DNA of 64,000 bases from Chloroflexota bacterium (GTDB lineage: Bacteria; Chloroflexota; Anaerolineae; Anaerolineales; Villigracilaceae). The notes beneath the pieces were generated by a model. The model saw only the letters and a program-made list of their open reading frames with translations, was not told the DNA's origin and did not search any database. Location of the stretch: positions 124,001 through 188,000 of the forward strand of contig JAJYLQ010000002.1 of the NCBI GenBank assembly GCA_021787595.1, read 5' to 3'. Position numbers and translations under genes: made by a program. This document shows positions 26,119-33,798 of this stretch, in pieces (position 1 is the first letter of the stretch; every line of letters starts with the position of its first letter).

Positions 26119-26961
26119 TTAATGTGTGAGGGTCAGGTTCCCCGCGCCGGTTTTGATGATGAAAGTCAGCGTTGGGCCGGAACCGCTTTGTGTGTAAACA
26201 TTTCCGTTTTGACTCCAGCCTGGCGCGGCGTTGACATTGGAGAGTCCGCTTTCGGTTGTTACAACCGCGTCCGTGCTTTGGGGAATGACCAAAATCAAAT
26301 TGCTGAGTCCGCTCGAAATGGTGATGGTCGCATCACGCTTGAGCGCCCCGGAAAAATCCAACGTGTAATCGCCCGCGCCGCTGTTGAAGATCAGCGTACT
26401 GAAATTCGCGTTGGCGAGCCCGCTCAACTTCACAGATGAAGCGCCAGTCTCGTAACGGAGCAAAGACATCTCGCTCGCGTTTGGCTGCGAGAATGACATC
26501 TTCACGTTCGACGCGCCGTCCTTGACGGTCAGGCTGGTTAGCGATAAGCCGCCCAATTCATACGTGCCGTTATATGCGCCTGCATTGACCGTCAAATCCA
26601 TTGGCGTGCTGCCAAGTTGAAGATCCCATTTATTGTGTATTTGACTCGGATAGGCAAAGTTCTTTAGCTCGCCTTGCTTGATTTGAATGTCATTGCCGTG
26701 CGTGGTAACTTGCGGCTTTAGATCGGGGACATTGTACGTGGCTGTGCCTTCGACCGAATCTTTTGCGCCCGGAGACAATTTCAAATCGCCCGCGCCAAAT
26801 GTGATGGTCAGGCGCGTCGCCCCGGACCCGGGGGCATGCACCGTTATATTGTCCGTGACGTCCGGCCCGGGCGTGGGCGCCTGTGGAATCGAAAAACTGA
26901 ATCCACACGCCAGTGTGCTGAGCGCGAGGATAAGAATGACTGAAATAATTTTGTAGTTCAT
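26119..26961 (-). CDS. Lipoprotein with toast-rack-like beta domain
   Basis: A 280-residue lipoprotein (lipobox STLAC, Cys19). After a short Pro linker, the mature part is a beta-solenoid-like domain with repeated patterns such as LTITFGAGDLKLSPGA, LTVNAGAYNG, and LIFNSGAGDYTLDFSG. This resembles LiaF/DUF2154 toast-rack domains, which occur in cell-envelope stress proteins. Partner and function are unknown. AAGGAG precedes the ATG at 26961; the longer frame to 27027 adds non-signal residues. Confidence 0.72.
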   Translation of the reverse strand: MNYKIISVILILALSTLACGFSFSIPQAPTPGPDVTDNITVHAPGSGATRLTITFGAGDLKLSPGAKDSVEGTATYNVPDLKPQVTTHGNDIQIKQGELKNFAYPSQIHNKWDLQLGSTPMDLTVNAGAYNGTYELGGLSLTSLTVKDGASNVKMSFSQPNASEMSLLRYETGASSVKLSGLANANFSTLIFNSGAGDYTLDFSGALKRDATITISSGLSNLILVIPQSTDAVVTTESGLSNVNAAPGWSQNGNVYTQSGSGPTLTFIIKTGAGNLTLTH

Positions 26962-27048
26962 GGGGATTCTCCTTCTGTCGTTTATACGGGAGGAGAATTG
27001 AGTTGGTTGCAAAATGCCTTGTTGCAAGGATCACTGTAAATTTCTTGA

Positions 27049-27135
27049 TGTCATTGCGGGACCCGTGGCGCGGCAATCTCATCGGCCTGCTGACAGGGGA
27101 TTGCCACGCTCGCTAATGCTCGCTCGCAACGACAT
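27049..27135. repeat. TGTCATTGCG-type imperfect palindrome
   Basis: TGTCATTGCGGG at the left and GCTCGCAACGACA at the right are near-inverted ends; GGCAATCTC and GGATTGCC lie inside. Related units occur at 29536, 36546 and 63813. Confidence 0.6.
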
Positions 27136-27198
27136 GATTGCAATCGAGCTGGTTGCAAAATAAAAATACAAAAGGGATAAGGGGGTAAGAGAAAAGGT

Positions 27199-28683
27199 TT
27201 ACGCGACCTTGCGTCCTTTGGGCAATTCCATTTGCGAGATCAATGCCGCATCCAACGCTTGCTGGATGGAACGCGCCTCGATGATCTCGATATCCTTTGG
27301 CCAACCCTCGCCCTTGCGAATGGCTTTCGGCACAATCGCGGTTTTGAATCCAAGCTTGGATGCTTCGCGCAGACGCGTCTGCATTTGGCCGGGCATGCGT
27401 AATTCCCCCGCGAGACCAATTTCTCCGATCAGCACAGCCTCGGCGCGGACTGCGACATCCTTCCACGAAGACGCAATCGCCGCGGCAATGGCCAGATCCG
27501 CTGCGGGTTCATCAATTTGAATCCCGCCGACCACATTGACGAAAACATCCTGCTCGCCGAGTTTGAGTCCAACGCGCCGGGTAAGAACCGCCGCGATGAG
27601 CAGAAGCCGGTTGAAGTCCACGCCGTTGGGCGTGCGGCGTGCATTCCCGAATTGGGTTGGTGACGTGAGTCCTTGAATCTCAACCAGGATCGGACGCGTG
27701 CCCTCCATCGCGACCGCAATCGAAGAACCGGGTGCATTGACCATCCGTTCTTCGAGAAAAGCCTCGGATGGATTCGTTACTTCGATGAGTCCGCGCTCGC
27801 GCATCTCGAATACGCCGACTTCGGAGGTCGCGCCGAAACGATTCTTCACCGAGCGCAGCAAACGGTAAGCCTGGAAGCGGTCGCCTTCGAGATATAGAAC
27901 GGTGTCCACGATATGCTCGAGCACACGCGGGCCGGCAATGGCGCCTTCTTTGGTTACGTGACCGATGATGAAAATGCTGATGCCGCTCGACTTGGCAAGC
28001 TCGCGCAACTGTGAAGCGCACTCACGGACCTGCGAAACCGAACCCGCGGATGAATCCAATTCGGAAAGATAAACAGTTTGAATCGAATCGACGATCAGCA
28101 AATCGGGTTTGACTTCGCTGACGTGATCGAGAATGATTTCCAAGTTTGTTTCGGTAACCAATAATAAATTTGCAGGCAGGGGCACAGCGTTGTGTAGGGG
28201 CGCAGCAGGACGATCACTCGTCAAAGACATCGAGGGATTCCGCTGCGCCCCTACGTTCGATGTTAAACGCGATGCGCGCATTTTGATTTGTCTCTCAGAC
28301 TCTTCGCCAGAAACATATAATACGCGCTTCCTGCTTGCCATCTCCATCGCCATCTGCAGCATCAGCGTGGACTTGCCGATGCCGGGATCGCCGCCGACCA
28401 GCACGATGGAGCCGGGCACGATTCCACCGCCGAGCACGCGCGCAAATTCGCCCATCGGAAGCGGGATGCGATCTTCCGCGTCGCCGCTGATTTCACCGAT
28501 CGGCCGAGGCTGGGAGCGGCCCGTCAGTCCGCGCACCGAAGCGGGGCCTTTCGTCACCGGTTCATCATGGACGATTTCCTCGACCATGCTGTTGAACGAT
28601 CCGCATTGCGGACATTTGCCCATGTACGTCGCGGACACGCGTCCGCATTCCTGGCAGACGTAGCGAGTGTGAGTTTTTGGCAT
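27199..28683 (-). CDS. radA: DNA repair protein RadA
   Basis: The 494-residue protein has the N-terminal zinc finger (Cys10, Cys13, Cys24, Cys27), a RecA-like ATPase with Walker A GGDPGIGKST (98-106), the RadA motif KNRFGA, and a C-terminal Lon-like domain. It promotes branch migration in recombinational repair. Between MRASRL (about 140) and ANLLLVTETN (171) about 27 extra residues are encoded by GTAGGGGC palindrome sequence, an in-frame insertion inside the ATPase domain. The family is otherwise about 450-460 long. The ATG lies 6 nt after TATAAT, suggesting a leaderless mRNA. Confidence 0.93.
   Translation of the reverse strand: MPKTHTRYVCQECGRVSATYMGKCPQCGSFNSMVEEIVHDEPVTKGPASVRGLTGRSQPRPIGEISGDAEDRIPLPMGEFARVLGGGIVPGSIVLVGGDPGIGKSTLMLQMAMEMASRKRVLYVSGEESERQIKMRASRLTSNVGAQRNPSMSLTSDRPAAPLHNAVPLPANLLLVTETNLEIILDHVSEVKPDLLIVDSIQTVYLSELDSSAGSVSQVRECASQLRELAKSSGISIFIIGHVTKEGAIAGPRVLEHIVDTVLYLEGDRFQAYRLLRSVKNRFGATSEVGVFEMRERGLIEVTNPSEAFLEERMVNAPGSSIAVAMEGTRPILVEIQGLTSPTQFGNARRTPNGVDFNRLLLIAAVLTRRVGLKLGEQDVFVNVVGGIQIDEPAADLAIAAAIASSWKDVAVRAEAVLIGEIGLAGELRMPGQMQTRLREASKLGFKTAIVPKAIRKGEGWPKDIEIIEARSIQQALDAALISQMELPKGRKVA
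28194..28254. repeat. GTAGGGGC palindrome inserted in frame in radA
   Basis: GTAGGGGCGCAGC (28194-28206) and its exact inverted copy (28242-28254) bound a 61-bp unit; a second partial GGGGCACAGC lies just left. The whole inserted stretch keeps the radA frame open. Confidence 0.8.
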
Positions 28684-28689
28684 GGCGAT

Positions 28690-28695
28690 ATTATA
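28690..28695 (-). promoter_or_regulatory. -10 box of leaderless radA
   Basis: On the minus strand TATAAT is followed by 6 nt (ATCGCC) and the ATG at 28683. There is no room for a ribosome binding site. Confidence 0.65.
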
Positions 28696-28769
28696 CTTTT
28701 GTTGTCTGTGGTACTATACTTGAGAAAATATTCTGATTGAATGTGCAGTGGGACAATTGGGAGGGCGTC

Positions 28770-29525
28770 ATGGTGAATGAGAACTTGAAACAGACAATTG
28801 AAAAACCCAGGGGGAATCGGTGGTCATCCTGTTTTATGTGGGGAACAGGAATTTTGCTTTTGGCTTTTTTGATTGGGGTCGGACTCTTCGCTTTTAATTC
28901 CTTTTCCATTACCAAAGACCCGAGTCAATATCGGCATGACCAGCCAATTGAATATTATCTTTACGCGCCGGAGAATTATTCGGCTGACCGCGCCTGGCCG
29001 TTATTCGTCGGCATTCACGGAACGGGCGGCTCCGGCTTGGATTGCTGGAATTGGTGGCAGTCGTACGCGGACAAGGAAGGATTCGTTTTGTTGTGTCCAA
29101 GCATCGCGGATCAAAGCGGAGGTTGGTATCAAACAGATGGTGAGACAAAAGTTTTTAGCGCCATCAATCAGGCTCGCAGCCGGTATCGCCTTGAGCCGCG
29201 CGAATTCATAGCCGGATTTTCAGCGGGTGCTCAATTCGTTCAGGGATTTGCCTTCAAGTATCCGCAATACGTCAGCGGCGTTGCAGTTCTTTCCGCGGGA
29301 AATTACTACATACCAACGCCCGGCGCTCAAGGCGTTCCATTTCTGGTTGTCATTGGTGATCGTGATGATCCGGTGAGTATTCAGGGAAGTGAATCATTTG
29401 CAGCAGCTTTGAGTCAAAATGGGTTTAATGTTCAATATCAAGTCCTGCCCGGCGTCGGGCACACAATGACGGATCAGGCCATACAAGCGACGATTGCTTT
29501 ATTCCGAAAGACTGAAGGAAAATAA
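28770..29525 (+). CDS. Membrane-anchored alpha/beta hydrolase (esterase-like)
   Basis: The 251-residue protein has an N-terminal membrane anchor (about 23-45) and an alpha/beta hydrolase domain. The oxyanion segment is VGIHGTGGSG, the nucleophile Ser lies in GFSAGAQF, and Asp in IGDRDDPV and His in GVGHTM complete a plausible triad. The closest look is to PHB-depolymerase/feruloyl-esterase-type enzymes acting outside the membrane. GGGAGG lies 5 nt before the ATG at 28770; an upstream TTG (28737) is less likely. Substrate is unknown. Confidence 0.8.
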   Translation: MVNENLKQTIEKPRGNRWSSCFMWGTGILLLAFLIGVGLFAFNSFSITKDPSQYRHDQPIEYYLYAPENYSADRAWPLFVGIHGTGGSGLDCWNWWQSYADKEGFVLLCPSIADQSGGWYQTDGETKVFSAINQARSRYRLEPREFIAGFSAGAQFVQGFAFKYPQYVSGVAVLSAGNYYIPTPGAQGVPFLVVIGDRDDPVSIQGSESFAAALSQNGFNVQYQVLPGVGHTMTDQAIQATIALFRKTEGK

Positions 29526-29535
29526 CAAACACAGA

Positions 29536-29688
29536 TGTCATTGCGAGCGCTGGCCGAGTAAGCGGTGTTGTTCCGCTATATCGAGACCAAGCGTGGCAAT
29601 CCCGCAAGGGGATGATATCTCAAATAACAACCAATTGAAAATTCAAGGAGATTGCCACACGCCGCTTTAGTGTCATTCGCAATGACAC
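29536..29688. repeat. TGTCATTGCGAG-type palindrome pair
   Basis: TGTCATTGCGAGCGC (29536-29550) faces CATTCGCAATGACA (29674-29687) at the other end; inside, GTGGCAATC faces GATTGCCACAC. It fills the 180-bp gap between convergent genes, which holds no ORF. Confidence 0.65.
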
Positions 29689-29705
29689 TTGAAATCGTTT
29701 GACGC

Positions 29706-30653
29706 TTACACCGCGGCGTAAATTTGATTCAAGAGAGCCGTAAATTCTTCTGTTGGCCGCTCGCGCAAAATATCTTTTCGTTCTTCTCTTGAAAGCGTTT
29801 TCAATAGTAAATATTGCACCGCATGTTTGCGGAAGAGACGCTGACCATCTTCCTCGCCATAGAATTGGATGTTGCGTTCGAGATGTTCCTGCATCGTCTG
29901 GCGGACACGTTCGGGCGGGACCTGTTCGCGGTCGAGTCCCGAAAAGATCCACGGATTGGCGATGGCGGCGCGCCCAATCATGACCGCGTCGCAGCCGGTA
30001 TGATCCTTCATGCGTTGAACGTCAGCGACAGTTTTTACATCGCCGTTCCCGATGACGGGAATCTTCACCGCCGCGCGGACTTCTGCAATTGCGTCCCAAT
30101 CGGCCTGGCCGCCATAATTTTGTTCCTTCGTGCGCCCGTGGACGGCGATCAGCGAACCGCCGTTCTCTTCGATAATGCGCGCAACAAGTTTGTAGCTGCG
30201 GAAGTCCTCCCATCCCAAACGGATCTTTCCGGTGATTGGAACCCTGAGCGCCGCGCTTAACTTTCGAAGGATATGCGCGATTTTCAGCGGCGTCCGCATC
30301 AGCCCCACGCCCGCGCCGCGGCTGGCAACGCTCCTTGCCGGACAGCCCATGTTGATGTCAATGATATCCGGTTTCAACTCCTGGACTTTCAACGCGGCTT
30401 TCAAAAGCAAATCGGCGTCGTCGCTGTAAATTTGGAAGACAACCGGCCTCTCGTTTTCTTCGAAATATAATTTTGCATTCTTCCGCTCATGCCTGGCAAG
30501 AATGCGCTCGACCTGGACAAACTCCGTGTAGCTCATGGCCGAGCCGAGTCCGCGGCACACCGAACGGAACGGCCAATCGGAATAGCCGTCCATCGGCGCG
30601 AGGATCGCGTCGCCATAGATGGGGATGCCGCGAACGAAGAAGGTTGGGTTCAC
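29706..30653 (-). CDS. dus: tRNA-dihydrouridine synthase
   Basis: The 315-residue flavoenzyme reduces uridines in tRNA D-loops with NADPH. The TIM-barrel hallmarks are LAPMDGYSDWPFR near residue 18, the catalytic-Cys motif INMGCPARSV near 100, HGRTKEQ and GNGDV, and the C-terminal helical domain. The gene starts with GTG at 30653; this codon lies 7 nt after TATAAT, so the mRNA is probably leaderless. Which uridine positions it modifies cannot be told. Confidence 0.93.
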   Translation of the reverse strand: MNPTFFVRGIPIYGDAILAPMDGYSDWPFRSVCRGLGSAMSYTEFVQVERILARHERKNAKLYFEENERPVVFQIYSDDADLLLKAALKVQELKPDIIDINMGCPARSVASRGAGVGLMRTPLKIAHILRKLSAALRVPITGKIRLGWEDFRSYKLVARIIEENGGSLIAVHGRTKEQNYGGQADWDAIAEVRAAVKIPVIGNGDVKTVADVQRMKDHTGCDAVMIGRAAIANPWIFSGLDREQVPPERVRQTMQEHLERNIQFYGEEDGQRLFRKHAVQYLLLKTLSREERKDILRERPTEEFTALLNQIYAAV

Positions 30654-30660
30654 GAAGATA

Positions 30661-30666
30661 ATTATA
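30661..30666 (-). promoter_or_regulatory. -10 box of leaderless dus gene
   Basis: On the minus strand TATAAT is followed by 7 nt (TATCTTC) and the GTG at 30653. Confidence 0.65.
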
Positions 30667-30767
30667 CCTGCAGGCGGCTTTGAATCTAAATAACGAGAGG
30701 GGGACTAACTTTTATGCAGGGGGTTGGGGCAGTCAAATAACCGGTTACGTTCTTTTTACCTTTCCGT

Positions 30768-30773
30768 TATAAT
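30768..30773 (+). promoter_or_regulatory. -10 box of the 2-oxoacid dehydrogenase E1 gene
   Basis: TATAAT lies 30 nt before the E1 start, with AAAGGAGAGAGACTC as ribosome binding region. The same arrangement is duplicated at 15063. Confidence 0.65.
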
Positions 30774-30803
30774 CCCATTGACAAAACCAAAGGAGAGAGA
30801 CTC

Positions 30804-33233
30804 ATGCCCAAGACCAAGGGCGCTCTTGCGTTACCCCTCGAAAAAGAAGAGATACTCAAGGATTATCGTCTCGCCTATCAATCGCGGCAGGCGAGTCTGA
30901 TTGGCCGGCGCGAGGTGCTGAGCGGCAAAGCCAAGTTTGGCATCTTCGGCGACGGCAAGGAACTCGCCAACATCGCCATTGCGCGTGCTTTCCGCAAGGG
31001 CGACTGGCGTTCCGGCTATTATCGTGACCAAACCTGGATGTTCATGTTGGGAGTGATGAGCATCCAGGAATTTTTTGCCCAGCTTTACGCGCACGCAGAC
31101 GTTGAAGCCGAATCGAACACGGGCGGGCGCGGCATGGATGCACATTTCGCTTCGCGTTACATCAAACCCAACGGCACATGGAAAAATCAAATGGAGATGT
31201 ACAACACGTCCGCGGATGTTTCACCGACGGGAACACAAATGCCGCGCACGGTGGGTCTCGCATACGCGTCAGTTGTGTATCGCAAACTTGTAGAGGCGAA
31301 TGGTCAATCGCCCCTACCCGAATTTAAAAATTTTTCACACAACGGCGAAGAGATTGCATGGGCAAGTATCGGCAACGCATCCACTGCTGAGGGCATGTTT
31401 TGGGAATCGGTCAACGCCATCGGTGTGTTGCAGGCGCCCGCAGTCATCACGGTTTATGATGATGGTTATGGCATCTCCGTCCCGAATCAATTTCAGATGG
31501 TCAAGGAAAATATTTACGCCATCCTCAAAGGCTTCGAGCGCGAGCCTTGCATGGAGGAAGATTGCGAGCGCGGCTACGATCTGTATCAGGTGCGCGGCTG
31601 GGATTATCCCGCGCTGATCGAAACCTATCAGAACGCGGCGGAGATCACGCGCAAATATCACATCCCGCAGTTGGTGCATGTCATTGATGTGACTCAGCCG
31701 CAGGGACACTCCACCTCGGGCAGTCATGAACGTTATAAGACTCCAGAGCGACTTAAGTTCGAGGAGGAATTTGATTGCGTTCGCAAGATGCGCGAATGGA
31801 TGATAGAGAACCGCCTCGTCTCGGGCCCGGAGCTGGTCGCCATTGAAAAGGCGGACCACGAAACTGTGGAGGGAATCCGCAAAGCCGCGTGGGACGCGTA
31901 TCTCGACCCGATTCTTGAAGAGCGCGCCCAGGTCATGGATATGCTCGATGAGATCGCGGGTTCTTCAAATCACGCGTCAGAGTTGAACAACATCAAAGAA
32001 CGGCTGGCCGCTCTCCCGTCGCCGTTGAGGCGTGACGTTCATTCCGCCGCGCATGAAGCTCTGCGAGTCCTGCGCGACGAAGAGAATCCATCGAAGCAAG
32101 TTTTGATCCAATGGAAAAATGATCAGGACGCGATCAACGTCGAACGTTATGGTTCGCATCTTTACAGCGGAAGCGCGTTGAAGGTCGAGGAAGTCAAGCC
32201 CGTGTATTCGGTTAACTCACCGACGATGTTTGGCTTCGAGGTCATCAACGCCGCGTTCGATAAAATTCTGGAGCGTGATCCGCGCGTGATCGCGTTCGGC
32301 GAGGATGTGGGTCTGCTCGGCGACGTGAACCAGGGCTTCAAAGGGATGCAGGAAAAATACGGCGCGCTGCGCGTGACCGACACGGGCATTCGTGAGGCCA
32401 CGATTTTGGGACAGGCGATTGGCATGGCGATGCGCGGCTTGCGACCGATCTGCGAAATCCAATATCTCGATTATTTGTTGTACGCGCTGCAAACCATGTC
32501 CGACGATTTGGCGACTCTGCATTGGCGCTCCGCAGGCGGACAATCCGCGCCTGTTATCGTCCGCACGCGCGGCCATCGTCTCGAAGGCATTTGGCATTCA
32601 GGTTCGCTGATGTCGGGAATCATGAACTTGACGCGCGGCATGAATATTTTGGTGCCGCGTGATATGACGCGCGCGGCGGGTTTTTACAACACGATGTTGA
32701 AATCCGATGAACCTGCGTTGATCGTCGAAGTGTTGAACGGTTATCGCGTCAAGGAAAAATTGCCCGATAACATCGGCGAGATGACTGTCCCGCTTGGCGT
32801 ACCAGAAGTGATCCGCGAAGGAAAAGATGTCACCATCGTAACTTACGGCGCATGTTGCAGAATCGCGCTTGACGCGGCAGAGAAGTTAAGCAAGGTTGGA
32901 ATTGAAGTCGAGTTGATTGATGTTCAATCGCTCGTGCCATTTGATATTCACAGCAAGATCGTCGAGTCGTTGAAGAAAACGAATCGCGCTTTGTTTTTGG
33001 ATGAAGATGTGCCAGGCGGAACGTCCGCGTATATGATGCGGGAAGTCGTCGAAAAACAAGGCGGCTATTATTATCTCGACTCTGAACCAAGAACCTTAAG
33101 CGGCACCGAGCATCGTCCCGCCTATGGAAGCGATGGAGATTACTGGTCGAAGCCGAATGCGGAGACGGTTTTCGATACAGTTTATGAGATGATGAATGAA
33201 GTTGATCCGAGTCAGTATCCAGTGATCAAGTGA
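30804..33233 (+). CDS. 2-oxoacid dehydrogenase E1 component, fused alpha and beta subunits
   Basis: The 809-residue protein joins a thiamine-diphosphate E1-alpha domain (about 1-400; GRGMDAHF, NGEEIAWASIGNASTAEG, VYDDGYGIS) to an E1-beta domain (about 470-809; FGEDVGLLGDVNQG, TGIREATILG, LDEDVPGGTSAYM). It decarboxylates a 2-oxoacid and passes the acyl group to the E2 lipoyl domain. The fusion and sequence resemble branched-chain or acetoin-type E1 more than bacterial AceE; the exact substrate is uncertain. It opens a locus with E2 (33799) and E3 (36644). Confidence 0.88.
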   Translation: MPKTKGALALPLEKEEILKDYRLAYQSRQASLIGRREVLSGKAKFGIFGDGKELANIAIARAFRKGDWRSGYYRDQTWMFMLGVMSIQEFFAQLYAHADVEAESNTGGRGMDAHFASRYIKPNGTWKNQMEMYNTSADVSPTGTQMPRTVGLAYASVVYRKLVEANGQSPLPEFKNFSHNGEEIAWASIGNASTAEGMFWESVNAIGVLQAPAVITVYDDGYGISVPNQFQMVKENIYAILKGFEREPCMEEDCERGYDLYQVRGWDYPALIETYQNAAEITRKYHIPQLVHVIDVTQPQGHSTSGSHERYKTPERLKFEEEFDCVRKMREWMIENRLVSGPELVAIEKADHETVEGIRKAAWDAYLDPILEERAQVMDMLDEIAGSSNHASELNNIKERLAALPSPLRRDVHSAAHEALRVLRDEENPSKQVLIQWKNDQDAINVERYGSHLYSGSALKVEEVKPVYSVNSPTMFGFEVINAAFDKILERDPRVIAFGEDVGLLGDVNQGFKGMQEKYGALRVTDTGIREATILGQAIGMAMRGLRPICEIQYLDYLLYALQTMSDDLATLHWRSAGGQSAPVIVRTRGHRLEGIWHSGSLMSGIMNLTRGMNILVPRDMTRAAGFYNTMLKSDEPALIVEVLNGYRVKEKLPDNIGEMTVPLGVPEVIREGKDVTIVTYGACCRIALDAAEKLSKVGIEVELIDVQSLVPFDIHSKIVESLKKTNRALFLDEDVPGGTSAYMMREVVEKQGGYYYLDSEPRTLSGTEHRPAYGSDGDYWSKPNAETVFDTVYEMMNEVDPSQYPVIK

Positions 33234-33786
33234 TCAGTAATCGAGTGATCAGTCAACAGTGAAAGGAGCAAACATGAGCGCGTTGAAACATGCAGGTAGT
33301 TTCCATGATTTGATCGTGTATCAGAAAAGCCGACAATTGCAGAGGGAAATCTTCAGACTCACGAAATCATTTCCGAAGGAAGAGATATTTTCGTTGACGG
33401 ATCAAATCCGCCGCTCTTCTCGATCTATTGGCGCGAACATTACGGAAGCGTGGGCAAAGCGTAGATACGAGAAGCACTTCATCAGCAAATTGACAGACTC
33501 GGACGGGGAACAAATGGAAACTCAGCACTGGATAGAAACTGCATTGGAATGCAACTATATTGATCAGAAAACAAGCGCGTCGCTCATGGAGAAATGCCTT
33601 GAAATCGGACGTATGTTGAATAGCATGATGGACAAAGCCGACATGTTCTGCGGAGAACCTCCTCATTCTCTCCGCGAAGAGTCTGCCGAATATTTCACGG
33701 CACTGATGACTGATAACTGATCACCGATCACTGATGACTGATAACTGATCACCGATCACTAATAACTGATCACTGATAACTTTTCT
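33231..33786. repeat. Inverted iterated-motif arrays around a four-helix-bundle gene
   Basis: Bases 33231-33258 carry GTGATCAGTAATCGAGTGATCAG; bases 33706-33786 carry many units of the complementary kind, TGATAACTGATCACCGATCACTGATGACTG and so on, period about 10-14 nt. The left array is the inverse of the right. The arrays bracket only the S23-like gene. Motifs vary, and no unique spacers of fixed length exist, so it is not a CRISPR. Confidence 0.75.
33274..33720 (+). CDS. Four-helix-bundle protein (S23/bAvd-like family)
   Basis: A 148-residue protein with the family pattern: FHDLIVYQKSRQLQREIFRLT, then SLTDQIRRSSRSIGANITEAWAK, and TQHWIETALECNYID near residue 90. The family includes proteins encoded in 23S rRNA intervening sequences and the Avd accessory proteins of diversity-generating retroelements; most have no known role. 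AAAGGAG lies 5 nt before the ATG. It interrupts the E1-E2 operon between two inverted iterated-motif arrays and looks like an inserted cassette. No reverse transcriptase is present. Confidence 0.88.
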   Translation: MSALKHAGSFHDLIVYQKSRQLQREIFRLTKSFPKEEIFSLTDQIRRSSRSIGANITEAWAKRRYEKHFISKLTDSDGEQMETQHWIETALECNYIDQKTSASLMEKCLEIGRMLNSMMDKADMFCGEPPHSLREESAEYFTALMTDN

Positions 33787-33798
33787 ACTGGAGGTCAA

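Noticed and set aside
33706-33786. Possible small CRISPR array
   Set aside because: The units are short, vary in sequence and have no fixed-length unique spacers; no cas genes are nearby.
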